Part shown: piece after piece, positions 7,638 to 16,352 of the stretch
How the letters are laid out: every line of letters starts with the position of its first letter
Position numbering within the stretch: position 1 is the first letter of the stretch
From: Bacillus sp. KH172YL63
GTDB lineage: Bacteria; Bacillota; Bacilli; Bacillales; Bacillaceae_B
Direction: 5' to 3'
DNA length: 64,000 bases
Assembly (NCBI RefSeq): GCF_011398925.1
Contig: NZ_AP022842.1
Span: 3,470,001 to 3,534,000, forward strand
The notes under the pieces: model-generated
What the model was told of the DNA's origin: nothing
What the model saw: the letters and a program-made list of their open reading frames with translations, nothing else
The model's database searches: none
Translations under genes and position numbers: made by a program

Positions 7638-9617
7638 TTATTGGTGATTCTCTTCGCTGGAAGAATCCGGCTCGGATGAGCTTTTCGGATTCGGGTTGAT
7701 ATATTGGTAATCTTGTCGGTCGATCTGCTTGTAGCCTTCTGGCTTGTAGAAACGGAGCAGATCTTCGTAGACGACTTTGTCTGAAAGTTCAAGGCTCTTG
7801 TTCGCTTGCTTTGTGATTTCTTCGCAGGCGTTGCTTCCATCTTCTACAGGCAGGCCGGTTTCGTTATCGTAGCATACTCCCTTGATTTCAGAGTATTCCG
7901 GTGAGATGACGTCACCGTTACGGAACGGCACGATCTGCTTGCGGTCCTTGGAAAGCAGGTCCTGACCGAAGCTGATATAGTCTTTGTTGTTTACACCAAG
8001 AAGGTTGAAAAGTGTTTCACGGACGTCGACTTGACCGCCGTATGTGTGATTCACTTCACCTTTCACTCCTGGTGCGACGATGAACAATGGCACCCGTTGG
8101 AGCTGGGCATTTTCGAAGTCGGTGATTTCCTTACCTGTCACTTCTGCCATCGCTTTATTGTGGTTTTCTGAGATACCGTAGTGGTCTCCGTAAAGGACGA
8201 TCACTGTATCATCATATAAACCGTCTTCTTTCAGGTTGTTGAAGAACTCTTCGAGTGCTGAGTCCATGTAGTTTGCCGTTTGGAAGTAACGGTTCACCAC
8301 TCCGTCACCGAAGTCACCTTGTTCGAAATCTGTATCTTCCTCATGTCGATCGAATGGGAAGTGATTGGATAGTGACAGGAACTTCGTATAGAACGGTTGG
8401 GGCAGTGCTTCAAGCATCGGCATGGATTCCTCGAAGAATGGTTTATCCTTCAGGCCGTATGGAAGCTGCTCTTCCGGTTTACTCATATCATAATACGTTG
8501 CATCGTAGAATTCGTCATATCCCATGGAGCGGTACATTTCAGAACGGTTCCAGAACGTTTTATAGTTACCGTGGAAGACGGCTGAATTGTATCCTTCACC
8601 TTTTAAAATTCCTGGTGCTGATTGGAATGTGTTATTCGCATGCGTCATGAAAACGGCACCCTGCGGTAATGGGAATAAGCCATTTTCCATGATGAATTCG
8701 GCGTCGGATGTTTTACCCTGGCCGGTCTGGTGGAAGAAGTTATCGAAGTAAATCGCATCTTCTTTTTCCACTAATGAATTCAAGAATGGTGTTACCTCTT
8801 GACCGTTGATTTCTTTATCGATCACAAATGATTGCAGGGATTCCATCGATACATAAATGACGTTTTTCCCTTTTGCTTTACCGAAGTATTCCGGATTCGG
8901 CGTCGCTTTGTTTGCTTTTACATAGTTTTCGACTTCTGATACTTCATTGCTGTCAGCAAGCGCACGCTTGGCAGATGTTTTAGAGTTCTGGATCACATCG
9001 TAAATCGTAAAGTTATGTGTACCCAGATACTTTACAAGGTAGTTACGGTCAAAACTTCGGGTCAATAGTTCAGGACGATCGATTTCAGCAAGGCCCAGGT
9101 TCAGTAAGAACACAAGGACTGCAGAAGTCATGACCGCAAATACTGAACGGAATCGTAATTTTTCCTGTGGTTTCACTTTCTTCAACACCATGAACCCAAT
9201 GATGATAAATAAGTCTAAGAAATACAAGATGTCCATAGGATTGATCAGTTCAAGTGCACTTCCGCCGAGTCCGTTGTTTGTTTTCGCCTGTAACAGGACC
9301 GGAACCGTAATGAAATCATTAAAGAAACGGTAGTACACGACGTTTGCATAAAGGACGAAGGACATCAGCAGGTTAATCACGATGAATGCAATATATCGGC
9401 CCTTGCCTTTCCAGAATAACGCCAGTGAAAAGAATAGCATTGCTGAGCTTAACGGGTTTAGAAATAAAAGAAAATGCTGAAGCGCATTTTGTATTCCCAG
9501 GTTAAATTCAGCTAAATAGACTGCATATGTTTTAATCCAAAATAATACGACGACTGTAAAGAAGAACGATAACTTCCCAGTGCGCATATCTTCAAACTGT
9601 CTTTTAAAGAAGTTCAT
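7638..9617 (-). CDS. ltaS: lipoteichoic acid synthase family protein
   Basis: A 659-residue LTA synthase that polymerises glycerol phosphate from phosphatidylglycerol on the outer membrane face. Five N-terminal helices (residues about 18-195) precede a linker with a likely signal-peptidase site after SAKRALA (about 218) and an extracellular sulfatase-fold domain. The nucleophile Thr is in GQGKTSDAEF (about residue 302); a metal-binding DTVIVLYGDHYG follows near 480. The tail ends in a low-complexity Ser/Pro/Glu stretch. B. subtilis has several paralogues (LtaS, YfnI, YqgS, YvgJ), and which one this is cannot be fixed here. Monocistronic with its own terminator. Confidence 0.92.
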   Translation of the reverse strand: MNFFKRQFEDMRTGKLSFFFTVVVLFWIKTYAVYLAEFNLGIQNALQHFLLFLNPLSSAMLFFSLALFWKGKGRYIAFIVINLLMSFVLYANVVYYRFFNDFITVPVLLQAKTNNGLGGSALELINPMDILYFLDLFIIIGFMVLKKVKPQEKLRFRSVFAVMTSAVLVFLLNLGLAEIDRPELLTRSFDRNYLVKYLGTHNFTIYDVIQNSKTSAKRALADSNEVSEVENYVKANKATPNPEYFGKAKGKNVIYVSMESLQSFVIDKEINGQEVTPFLNSLVEKEDAIYFDNFFHQTGQGKTSDAEFIMENGLFPLPQGAVFMTHANNTFQSAPGILKGEGYNSAVFHGNYKTFWNRSEMYRSMGYDEFYDATYYDMSKPEEQLPYGLKDKPFFEESMPMLEALPQPFYTKFLSLSNHFPFDRHEEDTDFEQGDFGDGVVNRYFQTANYMDSALEEFFNNLKEDGLYDDTVIVLYGDHYGISENHNKAMAEVTGKEITDFENAQLQRVPLFIVAPGVKGEVNHTYGGQVDVRETLFNLLGVNNKDYISFGQDLLSKDRKQIVPFRNGDVISPEYSEIKGVCYDNETGLPVEDGSNACEEITKQANKSLELSDKVVYEDLLRFYKPEGYKQIDRQDYQYINPNPKSSSEPDSSSEENHQ

Positions 9618-10013
9618 ACTTCATCACCTTTTTATTAATTAATTTGATGCTTTTATAAATGTAAATTCATGAAGGAATTGTTTAGCCAATGTAAATTCAT
9701 TTGAATCAACAACGAGTATTATAACAAAAATAAATTTCATGTGTATAACATTTTGCGGTAAATGTAACAAAAATATTTCATGGGAATTCGACAAATCGGG
9801 CTGCTTTACTTGCTGAGCCTTGCCCTGTCAATGGACGGGCAAATATGAACAACAGGTGAACGACCCACATTTTCCCATAAGCCTGCATGAATGTAAGTGA
9901 TTACACAATGTTTATCCAGAGTAATTGTATTCCCGGTTCGTGTTTACATGAAACTTATTTAGTCCATGTAATATTTACCATACACTTACATTCTTCAAAC
10001 TTAGTATGCACAT
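9618..10013 (-). promoter_or_regulatory. intergenic region upstream of ltaS
   Basis: No gene seen. A possible sigma-A promoter for ltaS on the minus strand is -35 TTGTTA (9765-9770), 17-bp spacer, -10 TATACA (9742-9747); a TATAAT also lies near 9718. The 13-mer AATGTAAATTCAT occurs twice (9658-9670 and 9688-9700), exactly 30 bp apart, in the leader, and TGTAA/TTACA words recur to the end of the gap. A short hairpin TTGCCC/GGGCAA near 9825-9842 lacks a T run. Confidence 0.4.
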
Positions 10014-11024
10014 TTACAGCTCGGCTTTCTGAAAATCCGACTGTTCCAATTTCTGCTTATATTGCTTTTCATCTTTTTTATATGCTTCTTTGAATTTCTT
10101 TTTATAATACGAGTGACCGCTGGTTGCCTGCACGTACCCTTCGATCATCAGGGATACCGACAGCATCGTGGCGGTGAAGAACAGGATGGGCGTCAGCGGG
10201 ATCCACGGCGCACCTTGCAGGTAGCGGAACGAATCGCCGATCAAGCCCGACCATTCATATGTGATGGATCGGGGCGGATCATTGACCAATTGATAATCAA
10301 CGTCCGTCCCCCCGAGGAACAGGGTCAACAGTCCGAGATGGATGAAGATGATGAGCGTCTGCATGAATTGCTGGCCAAACATGATGACAAGCTTTTCCTT
10401 CATGGAGGGCAAGATATGTTTCAGGATGATCCGCCATTTTCCGGCACCGAGTGTTTTGGCACTCAAGATGAATTCCTGCTTGTATATCAGAGATACTTCA
10501 TTCCCGATCAGTGCCGAGAGAATCGGGACGATGAGGATCGTCAGCAGGAGGATTTCTAGAATGAAACGCTCGACGATGGTAGTCGTGAATCCGTCAAAGG
10601 GCTCCCACAGGATCGGCTCCAATAAGAAATAGGCCAATATGGTCAAGGGGATATAATGGAAAGAATCGATCCAGCCGTTGATATACTTTTTATATTTTAA
10701 AAGGAAAGTCCCAAAAATCAAGCCGATCGGTATTGCCAGGCAAACTCTTAAAAAGGCAATTACCAACGCGGTCAGTATCGTATATTTGGCCCCTATGAGG
10801 ATTTTCCCAAGCATATCAAGTCCGAGGGCATCGGTCCCGAAAGGAAATGACCATTTGGGCGAAATCGGGGATGATTCGACCACCACACCGTCAACCGACA
10901 GGAAATACAGCCTCCGCACCTCATTTCCCCAAACAAAGGAATAGGCAAAGCTCGCGAGGACCATCACAGTGATGAAGGTGAAACCAATCAGAAAGAAGGG
11001 GTTTTTCCAAACACTTTTCTTCAT
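10014..11024 (-). CDS. oligopeptide-type ABC transporter permease (DppC/OppC-like)
   Basis: A 336-residue inner-membrane permease of the binding-protein-dependent transport family. It has the N-terminal helix and periplasmic loop of OppC proteins (PISPKWSFPFGTDALGLDMLGKIL, the usual hyPLGTDxxGRD motif) and an EAA-like loop (LSAKTLGAGKWRIILKHILPS, about residues 200-220). The ATG at 11024 is preceded by GGAGGAAA; the frame extending to 11069 overlaps the upstream gene without an SD. It follows the DppB-like gene by 2 bp. No ATPase or binding protein is adjacent. Confidence 0.85.
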   Translation of the reverse strand: MKKSVWKNPFFLIGFTFITVMVLASFAYSFVWGNEVRRLYFLSVDGVVVESSPISPKWSFPFGTDALGLDMLGKILIGAKYTILTALVIAFLRVCLAIPIGLIFGTFLLKYKKYINGWIDSFHYIPLTILAYFLLEPILWEPFDGFTTTIVERFILEILLLTILIVPILSALIGNEVSLIYKQEFILSAKTLGAGKWRIILKHILPSMKEKLVIMFGQQFMQTLIIFIHLGLLTLFLGGTDVDYQLVNDPPRSITYEWSGLIGDSFRYLQGAPWIPLTPILFFTATMLSVSLMIEGYVQATSGHSYYKKKFKEAYKKDEKQYKQKLEQSDFQKAEL

Positions 11025-11026
11025 AT

Positions 11027-11902
11027 TTATATTTCCTCCCCTTTGTTGGCGTTTTTGGCGAGCAGCCATTCCCCAACCGTGTAAAAGACAAACAGTGGGA
11101 TGAATATTGAAAGCACGGCGATTGTAAACATTGTCGGCTGCAATGAGGTTTTTAAGAAGCGGGTGATGCCTGCAATGTTAAACAAGAGCTCTAGTACGAA
11201 TAGATTGGAGAGCATGAACCAGACGGTCTTTTTTGATTGAAAGAAGACGGTAATGATGGCATTTCTTAAAATATGAAAAGTCAATATCACCAGTTTTCCA
11301 AGACCGATCGATTGGGCGAGGGTGACATAATCTTTTCTCTCTTCCCGTTCAAATGAGAGGATCGAAACCCTGAACAGCTGTACGGTAGGCAGGATGGCAA
11401 GAACCAGGACAGGAAGAAGATATGCACGTTCTGTTTCTATCGAGGCAATTTCAAAAAACAGGATGCCTGTATGTTTATAAGTAGCTAGGACCAATAGTTG
11501 AGAAAGTAAAATCACCAGTACATCCGGGATCGCTTCGAACAGGTAAAACACGAATTTGATCCGGTTTCTGTTCCGTTCGGAAAACAGCATGATGAGAATG
11601 GTGAGCAGGATGCTTAAGAAGCTTGCCAGAAGAAAGGCGGTGAACAGGATGAATAATGAGTAGGTGATGGGCTCCCACAAATACGGAAATAAAGTCCGCT
11701 CTTTCTGACCGCCCGCTATGGCATATGTCAATGCCCCTGGATGAAACAGGGCAAATATGATGTCTTTAACGGTATCCCAATATGGAAGTATACGCAGTTC
11801 CCGCTGACCGATCCCCGACAGGAGGACTGGTAATCCTCCGATAAATATGATGCCGATCACAGAGAGCAGGAATTTCAATACAATATCAAACAAACGCTTC
11901 AC
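11027..11902 (-). CDS. oligopeptide-type ABC transporter permease (DppB/OppB-like)
   Basis: A 291-residue membrane protein with a DppB-like layout: an N-terminal helix (residues 8-29), a long extracytoplasmic loop, then five helices. The EAA-type loop reads TLAQSIGLGKLVILTFHILRN (about residues 198-218). It is divergent from standard OppB in sequence, so the substrate cannot be inferred. First gene of a two-permease operon. ATPases and a solute-binding protein are missing here and must be encoded elsewhere. Confidence 0.8.
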   Translation of the reverse strand: MKRLFDIVLKFLLSVIGIIFIGGLPVLLSGIGQRELRILPYWDTVKDIIFALFHPGALTYAIAGGQKERTLFPYLWEPITYSLFILFTAFLLASFLSILLTILIMLFSERNRNRIKFVFYLFEAIPDVLVILLSQLLVLATYKHTGILFFEIASIETERAYLLPVLVLAILPTVQLFRVSILSFEREERKDYVTLAQSIGLGKLVILTFHILRNAIITVFFQSKKTVWFMLSNLFVLELLFNIAGITRFLKTSLQPTMFTIAVLSIFIPLFVFYTVGEWLLAKNANKGEEI

Positions 11903-12025
11903 TGACTTGTCCTCCTGATAGCTTGATTATGTTTAATAGTATCATAGAATGGGTTGTTTTATACATATTTTTCCTATTTGTGATAAAAGCCGCATAATAG
12001 AACCTCAGAATGATTTCTCCCATAA

Positions 12026-12062
12026 AAAATAGCCGAACGATTTGGAATGATCGTCCGGCTTT
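12026..12062 (-). terminator. terminator of the HAD phosphatase gene
   Basis: Stem AGCCGGACGAT (12050-12060, reverse strand) with ATCGTTCGGCT (12031-12041), then ATTTTTTATG on the minus strand. T residues also follow on the plus strand. Confidence 0.8.
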
Positions 12063-12078
12063 TTCAGAGGCTGAAGAC

Positions 12079-12900
12079 TTACACGATAGAAAGTTCTTTC
12101 AGCACAAATTTTTCAACTACTTCTGCTACGCCATCTTCCATATTGGAAGCTGCTACATAATCGGCTTGCTCTTTGATGTCCTGCGGGGCATTGCCCATGG
12201 CGACACCAAGACCGGCATATTCGATCATGGCAAGGTCATTGTAGCTGTCCCCGATGGCGATGATTTCTTCGGCTTTCAACCCCATCGGCTTGATGAGGTA
12301 ATCAAGGCTTGCTCCTTTTGTGACACCAAGCTCGGTGAATTCCAAGAAGAAAGGCTTAGAGCGCATGACGCTCAGTTCGCCGTGGAGTTCCTCCTGCAGC
12401 TTCTTCTCCACTTCCACCAGGTGGTCGGCTTCCTTCAGCATCAGGGCTTTCACGACCGGGGCCTTGACCGCTTCCTTGAAGTCAGGGACAACCTTGACCG
12501 GCAGCCCTGTCAGTTCACTTTCTATCGCAGCAAATTCGTTCTCTTCTTCTACGATGATGGCGTCATCCGCGTAGGTGAGGATGCCCACGCCTTCACGCTT
12601 GCTCAGATCATATAAGCGGTGAGCCGTTTCTGCTGACAAAGTCCGGCTGTATTTCTCCTCATCGGTCTTGCAATCTATGATTTTCGAGCCGTTGAAAGAC
12701 AGGATGAAGCTGCCGTATTGATCAAGCTTCAATTCCTTTGCCACCCATCTCATGCCAAATGTCGGCCGCCCGGAAGCAAGTACCACTTTCACTCCGGCTT
12801 CTTGTGCTTTGAACAAAGCATCCTTTGTTCGCGCTGAGATCGTTTGGTCGTCCCGCAGCAATGTATCATCTAAATCCAGTACAATCATTTTATATGTCAT
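12079..12900 (-). CDS. Cof-type HAD-IIB family phosphatase
   Basis: A 273-residue HAD hydrolase. Motif I DLDDTLLRDD (nucleophile Asp near residue 9), motif II LASGRPTF, motif III Lys near GVTKGASLDYL, and motif IV IAIGDSYNDLAMI with GLGVAMGNA are all present, with a C2B cap between. The family dephosphorylates sugar phosphates and flavin or PLP precursors in the cytosol; the natural substrate is unclear. The ATG at 12900 is preferred (AAAGGAT SD); the upstream in-frame start at 12927 overlaps the SD. Confidence 0.92.
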   Translation of the reverse strand: MTYKMIVLDLDDTLLRDDQTISARTKDALFKAQEAGVKVVLASGRPTFGMRWVAKELKLDQYGSFILSFNGSKIIDCKTDEEKYSRTLSAETAHRLYDLSKREGVGILTYADDAIIVEEENEFAAIESELTGLPVKVVPDFKEAVKAPVVKALMLKEADHLVEVEKKLQEELHGELSVMRSKPFFLEFTELGVTKGASLDYLIKPMGLKAEEIIAIGDSYNDLAMIEYAGLGVAMGNAPQDIKEQADYVAASNMEDGVAEVVEKFVLKELSIV

Positions 12901-12972
12901 GATGAAAAATCCTTTCAGAAAGTCCAATTTATATGACTCTACTATAACATCACTTGGCCCATTTGAAAAAAT

Positions 12973-13023
12973 AAAATGATGGAAGGATTGCCTGTAAAAA
13001 CAGTTATGCTCACTTCATCATTT
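12973..13023 (-). terminator. possible terminator of the PfkB kinase gene
   Basis: Arms AAATGATGAAG (13013-13023, reverse strand) and CTTCCATCATTT (12974-12985), one bulge, large loop, followed by a TATTTTTT tract on the minus strand. Confidence 0.4.
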
Positions 13024-13971
13024 TTCCTCAGTCAAAAGTCGTTTCACTTCTTCTATGGAAGGCAGGGCGGTCATCGCACCTTTCGTTGATGCGGCAAGCG
13101 CACCGGAAACTGAGGCAAATCTCGCCATGGCTACCCCATCCCCGATGGTCAATTCATTGAGCCCTCCCCCATATTCATGAAGGGAATACAGGATGCCCGA
13201 TACGAACGCATCTCCTGCTCCGGTCGTATCAACCGCCTTCACCTTCAACGTCGGGACATGCCGAAGCTCCTCGCCTGTCACCACATAACTTCCTTCTGCC
13301 CCAAGGGTGATGAACATCAGATCGATATCGTAAGTCTTAAGTATGGCCACACCCGCTTCAATGTCTGTTTCACCGGTAAGAAATGCAAGTTCTTCCTCCG
13401 AGATCTTCAACACATCCGCTTCAGCGAGCATGCTTGTAATCGTTGTACGGGCAATCTCTTCAGATTCCCAAAGACCCATACGGATATTTGGGTCATAGGA
13501 AATCAATACCCCATTTTCCTTTGCCGTCTTCACCGCCTGGATCGTTGCTTCCCTCGACGGTGAACCGATCAGGGAGATGGATCCAAAATGAAGGATCTTA
13601 TGTGAAAGGATCTCCTCCTCATCAAGGTCGTCCACATGAAGGAACCGGTCTGCACTTGGATCTATATAAAAGTCGAAGCTCCGTTCACCGTCTTCTCCGT
13701 TCGTTACAAACACAACACCCGTACGGACATCAGGAGTCAGCAGCATCTGGTCGGTCCTTACGCCATAGCCTTGAAGGGTTTCGTGCAGGAATCTCCCCAG
13801 TACGTCCTCCCCGACCTTGCCAAGGAAGCTCGATCTCACCCCTAATCGTGCGACACCAACTGCCACATTCGCAGGCGCACCTCCTGGACTTTTTTGATAA
13901 ATTGCATTGTTCTCATCAAGCGGGATAAAGTCTATCAAGGCTTCACCCAGTGAAAGGATCCCGTTTTTCAT
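13018..13971 (-). CDS. PfkB family carbohydrate kinase, fructokinase-like
   Basis: A 317-residue ribokinase-fold kinase. The N-terminal PfkB signature is SPGGAPANVAVGVARLG (residues 28-44) and the C-terminal one DTTGAGDAFVSGIL (about 245-258, with the catalytic Asp). It resembles fructokinases such as B. subtilis YdjE more than ribokinase, so fructose to fructose-6-phosphate is the best guess. It stands alone, with no sugar transporter next to it, though the fru operon is 6 kb away. Confidence 0.85.
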   Translation of the reverse strand: MKNGILSLGEALIDFIPLDENNAIYQKSPGGAPANVAVGVARLGVRSSFLGKVGEDVLGRFLHETLQGYGVRTDQMLLTPDVRTGVVFVTNGEDGERSFDFYIDPSADRFLHVDDLDEEEILSHKILHFGSISLIGSPSREATIQAVKTAKENGVLISYDPNIRMGLWESEEIARTTITSMLAEADVLKISEEELAFLTGETDIEAGVAILKTYDIDLMFITLGAEGSYVVTGEELRHVPTLKVKAVDTTGAGDAFVSGILYSLHEYGGGLNELTIGDGVAMARFASVSGALAASTKGAMTALPSIEEVKRLLTEEK

Positions 13972-14092
13972 CTGCCATCCCCCTCATTCTGTTCATTGAT
14001 TTCATCTTACCATGGACAAGGATAAGAAGGCACAAACATCGGTGGGAATATGTGGTATCATAAACTCATCCAAACTGACAGGAGGACTTTGC

Positions 14093-14326
14093 ATGCTGTT
14101 CAAGTTCCGGGTTTTATTTTCACTTATCGCCATCTCATTTGCTTTATACGCATTATTCAGTGAACAAACACCTGACATCATTTATACATGTATGTTTCTC
14201 GCTCTCAGCATGATGATGCACATGATGGGATTATCAGAGATCAAGGCAAACAGGAAACCAGCCGGCTGGCTTTATTTCTCTACAGCTGTATTCCTTGGCT
14301 TTGTCATGACATATTCATTATTTTAA
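14093..14326 (+). CDS. DUF3953-like small membrane protein
   Basis: A 77-residue protein with three hydrophobic segments (residues about 4-20, 26-42 and 56-75) and the conserved-looking MMMHMMGLSEIKANRKPAG loop, similar to the DUF3953/YczI family of Bacillus. AGGAGG lies 7 bases before the ATG at 14093; longer in-frame extensions lack an SD. It sits 31 bp before nagA on the same strand and may be cotranscribed. Function unknown. Confidence 0.65.
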   Translation: MLFKFRVLFSLIAISFALYALFSEQTPDIIYTCMFLALSMMMHMMGLSEIKANRKPAGWLYFSTAVFLGFVMTYSLF

Positions 14327-14357
14327 AAAACCATGTAGATTCAAGGAGGGATGCCTG

Positions 14358-15566
14358 ATGAGCTCGTCGAGTAACAATCTGATTATTCAAGGGGCTGCTG
14401 TTTATACTGAAGATCAAACGATTGAACGTGGATATCTCAAGGTCCAAAGAGGTGTCATCACTGAAATCGATGATCTTTCCCGGTTACAATCTGCTGATGG
14501 CGATCACGTGATTTCATTTCCTCCCGGCTTTCGTGCCGTCCCGGGAATGATCGACCTTCATATTCACGGTGTGAACGGCGCCGATACGATGGATGCAACC
14601 AGGGAAGCGCTCGATACGATGACCGCTGCTCTTCCGAAAGAAGGGACGACCAGCTTTCTTGCCACAACCATGACAGAAGCAGAAGAAGCCATTGAAAAAG
14701 CCTTGAAAAACACGGCCGACTATATGTCGCATTATCAGAAGCCCGGTCAGGCAGAGATCCTTGGCATCCACTTGGAAGGTCCGTTCATCAACAGCGCAAA
14801 AGCCGGGGCACAACCGCTCTCTTCAATCAAAAAGCCTGATGTGGACCTCTTCGTTTCATGGCAGAAACTGGCCAGAAACTTCATCAAACTGGTGACCCTC
14901 GCCCCGGAACTTGATGCAGGCCACTCACTGATCCGTCATTTAAACGAGCATGGCATCATCGCCTCAGTCGGACATTCCAGTGCAACATTCGATCAGGTAG
15001 GGGAAGCCATCGGGGCAGGCCTGTCCCATGTCACACACCTATTCAATCAAATGACAGGTCTCCATCACCGGGAACCGGGCATTGTCGGGGCAGCTTTTTC
15101 AAGAAAAGAACTGATGGTCGAGCTGATAGCGGATGGCATCCACGTCCGTCCTGAAGTCGTTCAAATGGCATTCAACCAAATTACGGACGAACGGCTCATC
15201 CTGATCACAGATTCCATGAGGGCAAAGTGCCTGAAGAATGGCCAGTATGATCTTGGGGGACAAATCGTCACGGTCAAGGACGGCAAAGCGTTATTGGACG
15301 CCGATACATTGGCAGGGAGCGTCCTGAAAATGCGGGATGCATTTGCCAATATTCAACGCTATACGACCGGGGATATGAAAAGCGCCATCCGGATGACTGC
15401 AGAAAATCCAGCCAGGCAGCTGAATGTTTTCGACCGGAAAGGCAGCCTCGCTCAGGGGAAAGATGCTGACATCGTCATACTGGACGAAAATAACGATGTA
15501 TATATGACCATATGTAATGGAGAAATCGCCTATCGTCGGGAGGGTGACCAACATGGAACTGATTGA
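14358..15566 (+). CDS. nagA: N-acetylglucosamine-6-phosphate deacetylase
   Basis: A 402-residue amidohydrolase that removes acetate from GlcNAc-6-P. Metal ligands and active-site motifs are visible: DLHIHGVNGADTMD (about 65-78), LGIHLEGPFI (Glu about 138), GHSSATF and THLFNQMTGLHHREPG (about 205-240), and the catalytic Asp in LITDSMRA (about 281). AAGGAGG precedes the ATG. The 3' end overlaps nagB by 14 bp, so the two are coupled. No nagR/yvoA GntR-type gene follows, unlike B. subtilis. Confidence 0.96.
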   Translation: MSSSSNNLIIQGAAVYTEDQTIERGYLKVQRGVITEIDDLSRLQSADGDHVISFPPGFRAVPGMIDLHIHGVNGADTMDATREALDTMTAALPKEGTTSFLATTMTEAEEAIEKALKNTADYMSHYQKPGQAEILGIHLEGPFINSAKAGAQPLSSIKKPDVDLFVSWQKLARNFIKLVTLAPELDAGHSLIRHLNEHGIIASVGHSSATFDQVGEAIGAGLSHVTHLFNQMTGLHHREPGIVGAAFSRKELMVELIADGIHVRPEVVQMAFNQITDERLILITDSMRAKCLKNGQYDLGGQIVTVKDGKALLDADTLAGSVLKMRDAFANIQRYTTGDMKSAIRMTAENPARQLNVFDRKGSLAQGKDADIVILDENNDVYMTICNGEIAYRREGDQHGTD

Positions 15567-16317
15567 AGTAAAGAACTATCAGGAAATGAGCCAAAAAGCG
15601 GCTGACTATATAGCATCCAAAGTAAGAAAAGACCCGGAATTGGTTATTGGTTTAGCGACGGGAGGAACCCCCAGGGGCCTTTATGAAGCGATGGTCCTTG
15701 ATCACATCCGTAATGGAACCTCTTATAGGTCTGTCTCTTCCTTTAACCTGGACGAATACATCGGACTGCCGGGAAACCACCCAAACAGCTACAGGCATTA
15801 TATGAATGAACATTTATTCCAAAGCATCGATATCCTTCATCAAAATACTCATATTCCTTCTGGGATGGCAGCTGACCTAGAACAAGAATGCAAGGCATAT
15901 GATGAGCGCATTGAGTCAAAAGGCGGGATCGATCTTCAGGTGCTCGGAATCGGATCAAATGGACATATTGGTTTCAATGAGCCTGGCACTTCAGTTGAAT
16001 CAGGTACCCATCTCGTAGAACTGACCCCGTCGACAAGAAAAGCGAATGCCCGCTACTTCAATCGGATCGAAGAAGTGCCGACCCATGCGATCACGATGGG
16101 AATTAAGTCGATTATGAAGAGCAGGGAAATCCTCCTCCTCGTTTCCGGCAAAAAGAAACAGAACGCATTAAAACAGCTTCTCGAAGGGGAGATCACAGAT
16201 TCCTTCCCCGCGTCGATCTTAAATCGCCATCCAAATGTGAAGGTGATCGCCGACGAAGAAGCATTGAATCTAGTTAAAGACTTGCCGAGAGGGAAGGCCG
16301 ATAGGAACAACATATGA
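15553..16317 (+). CDS. nagB: glucosamine-6-phosphate deaminase
   Basis: A 254-residue isomerase/deaminase converting glucosamine-6-P to fructose-6-P and ammonia. Signatures: GLATGGTPRGLYEAM (41-55), SFNLDEYIGL with catalytic Asp, and GIGSNGHIGFNEPGT (about 130-144, catalytic Asp/His-type loop). The start at 15553 has GGGAGGGTG upstream inside nagA. Together with nagA it funnels amino sugars from cell wall or chitin into glycolysis. Confidence 0.96.
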   Translation: MELIEVKNYQEMSQKAADYIASKVRKDPELVIGLATGGTPRGLYEAMVLDHIRNGTSYRSVSSFNLDEYIGLPGNHPNSYRHYMNEHLFQSIDILHQNTHIPSGMAADLEQECKAYDERIESKGGIDLQVLGIGSNGHIGFNEPGTSVESGTHLVELTPSTRKANARYFNRIEEVPTHAITMGIKSIMKSREILLLVSGKKKQNALKQLLEGEITDSFPASILNRHPNVKVIADEEALNLVKDLPRGKADRNNI

Positions 16318-16319
16318 AG

Positions 16320-16352
16320 GCGGCGAACTAATGATAGTTTGCCGCTATTTTT
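16320..16352. terminator. terminator between nagB and the ArsB-like gene
   Basis: Stem GCGGCGAACT (16320-16329) with AGTTTGCCGC (16336-16345), then TATTTTTT. It lies between convergent genes and mainly serves nagB. Confidence 0.8.
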
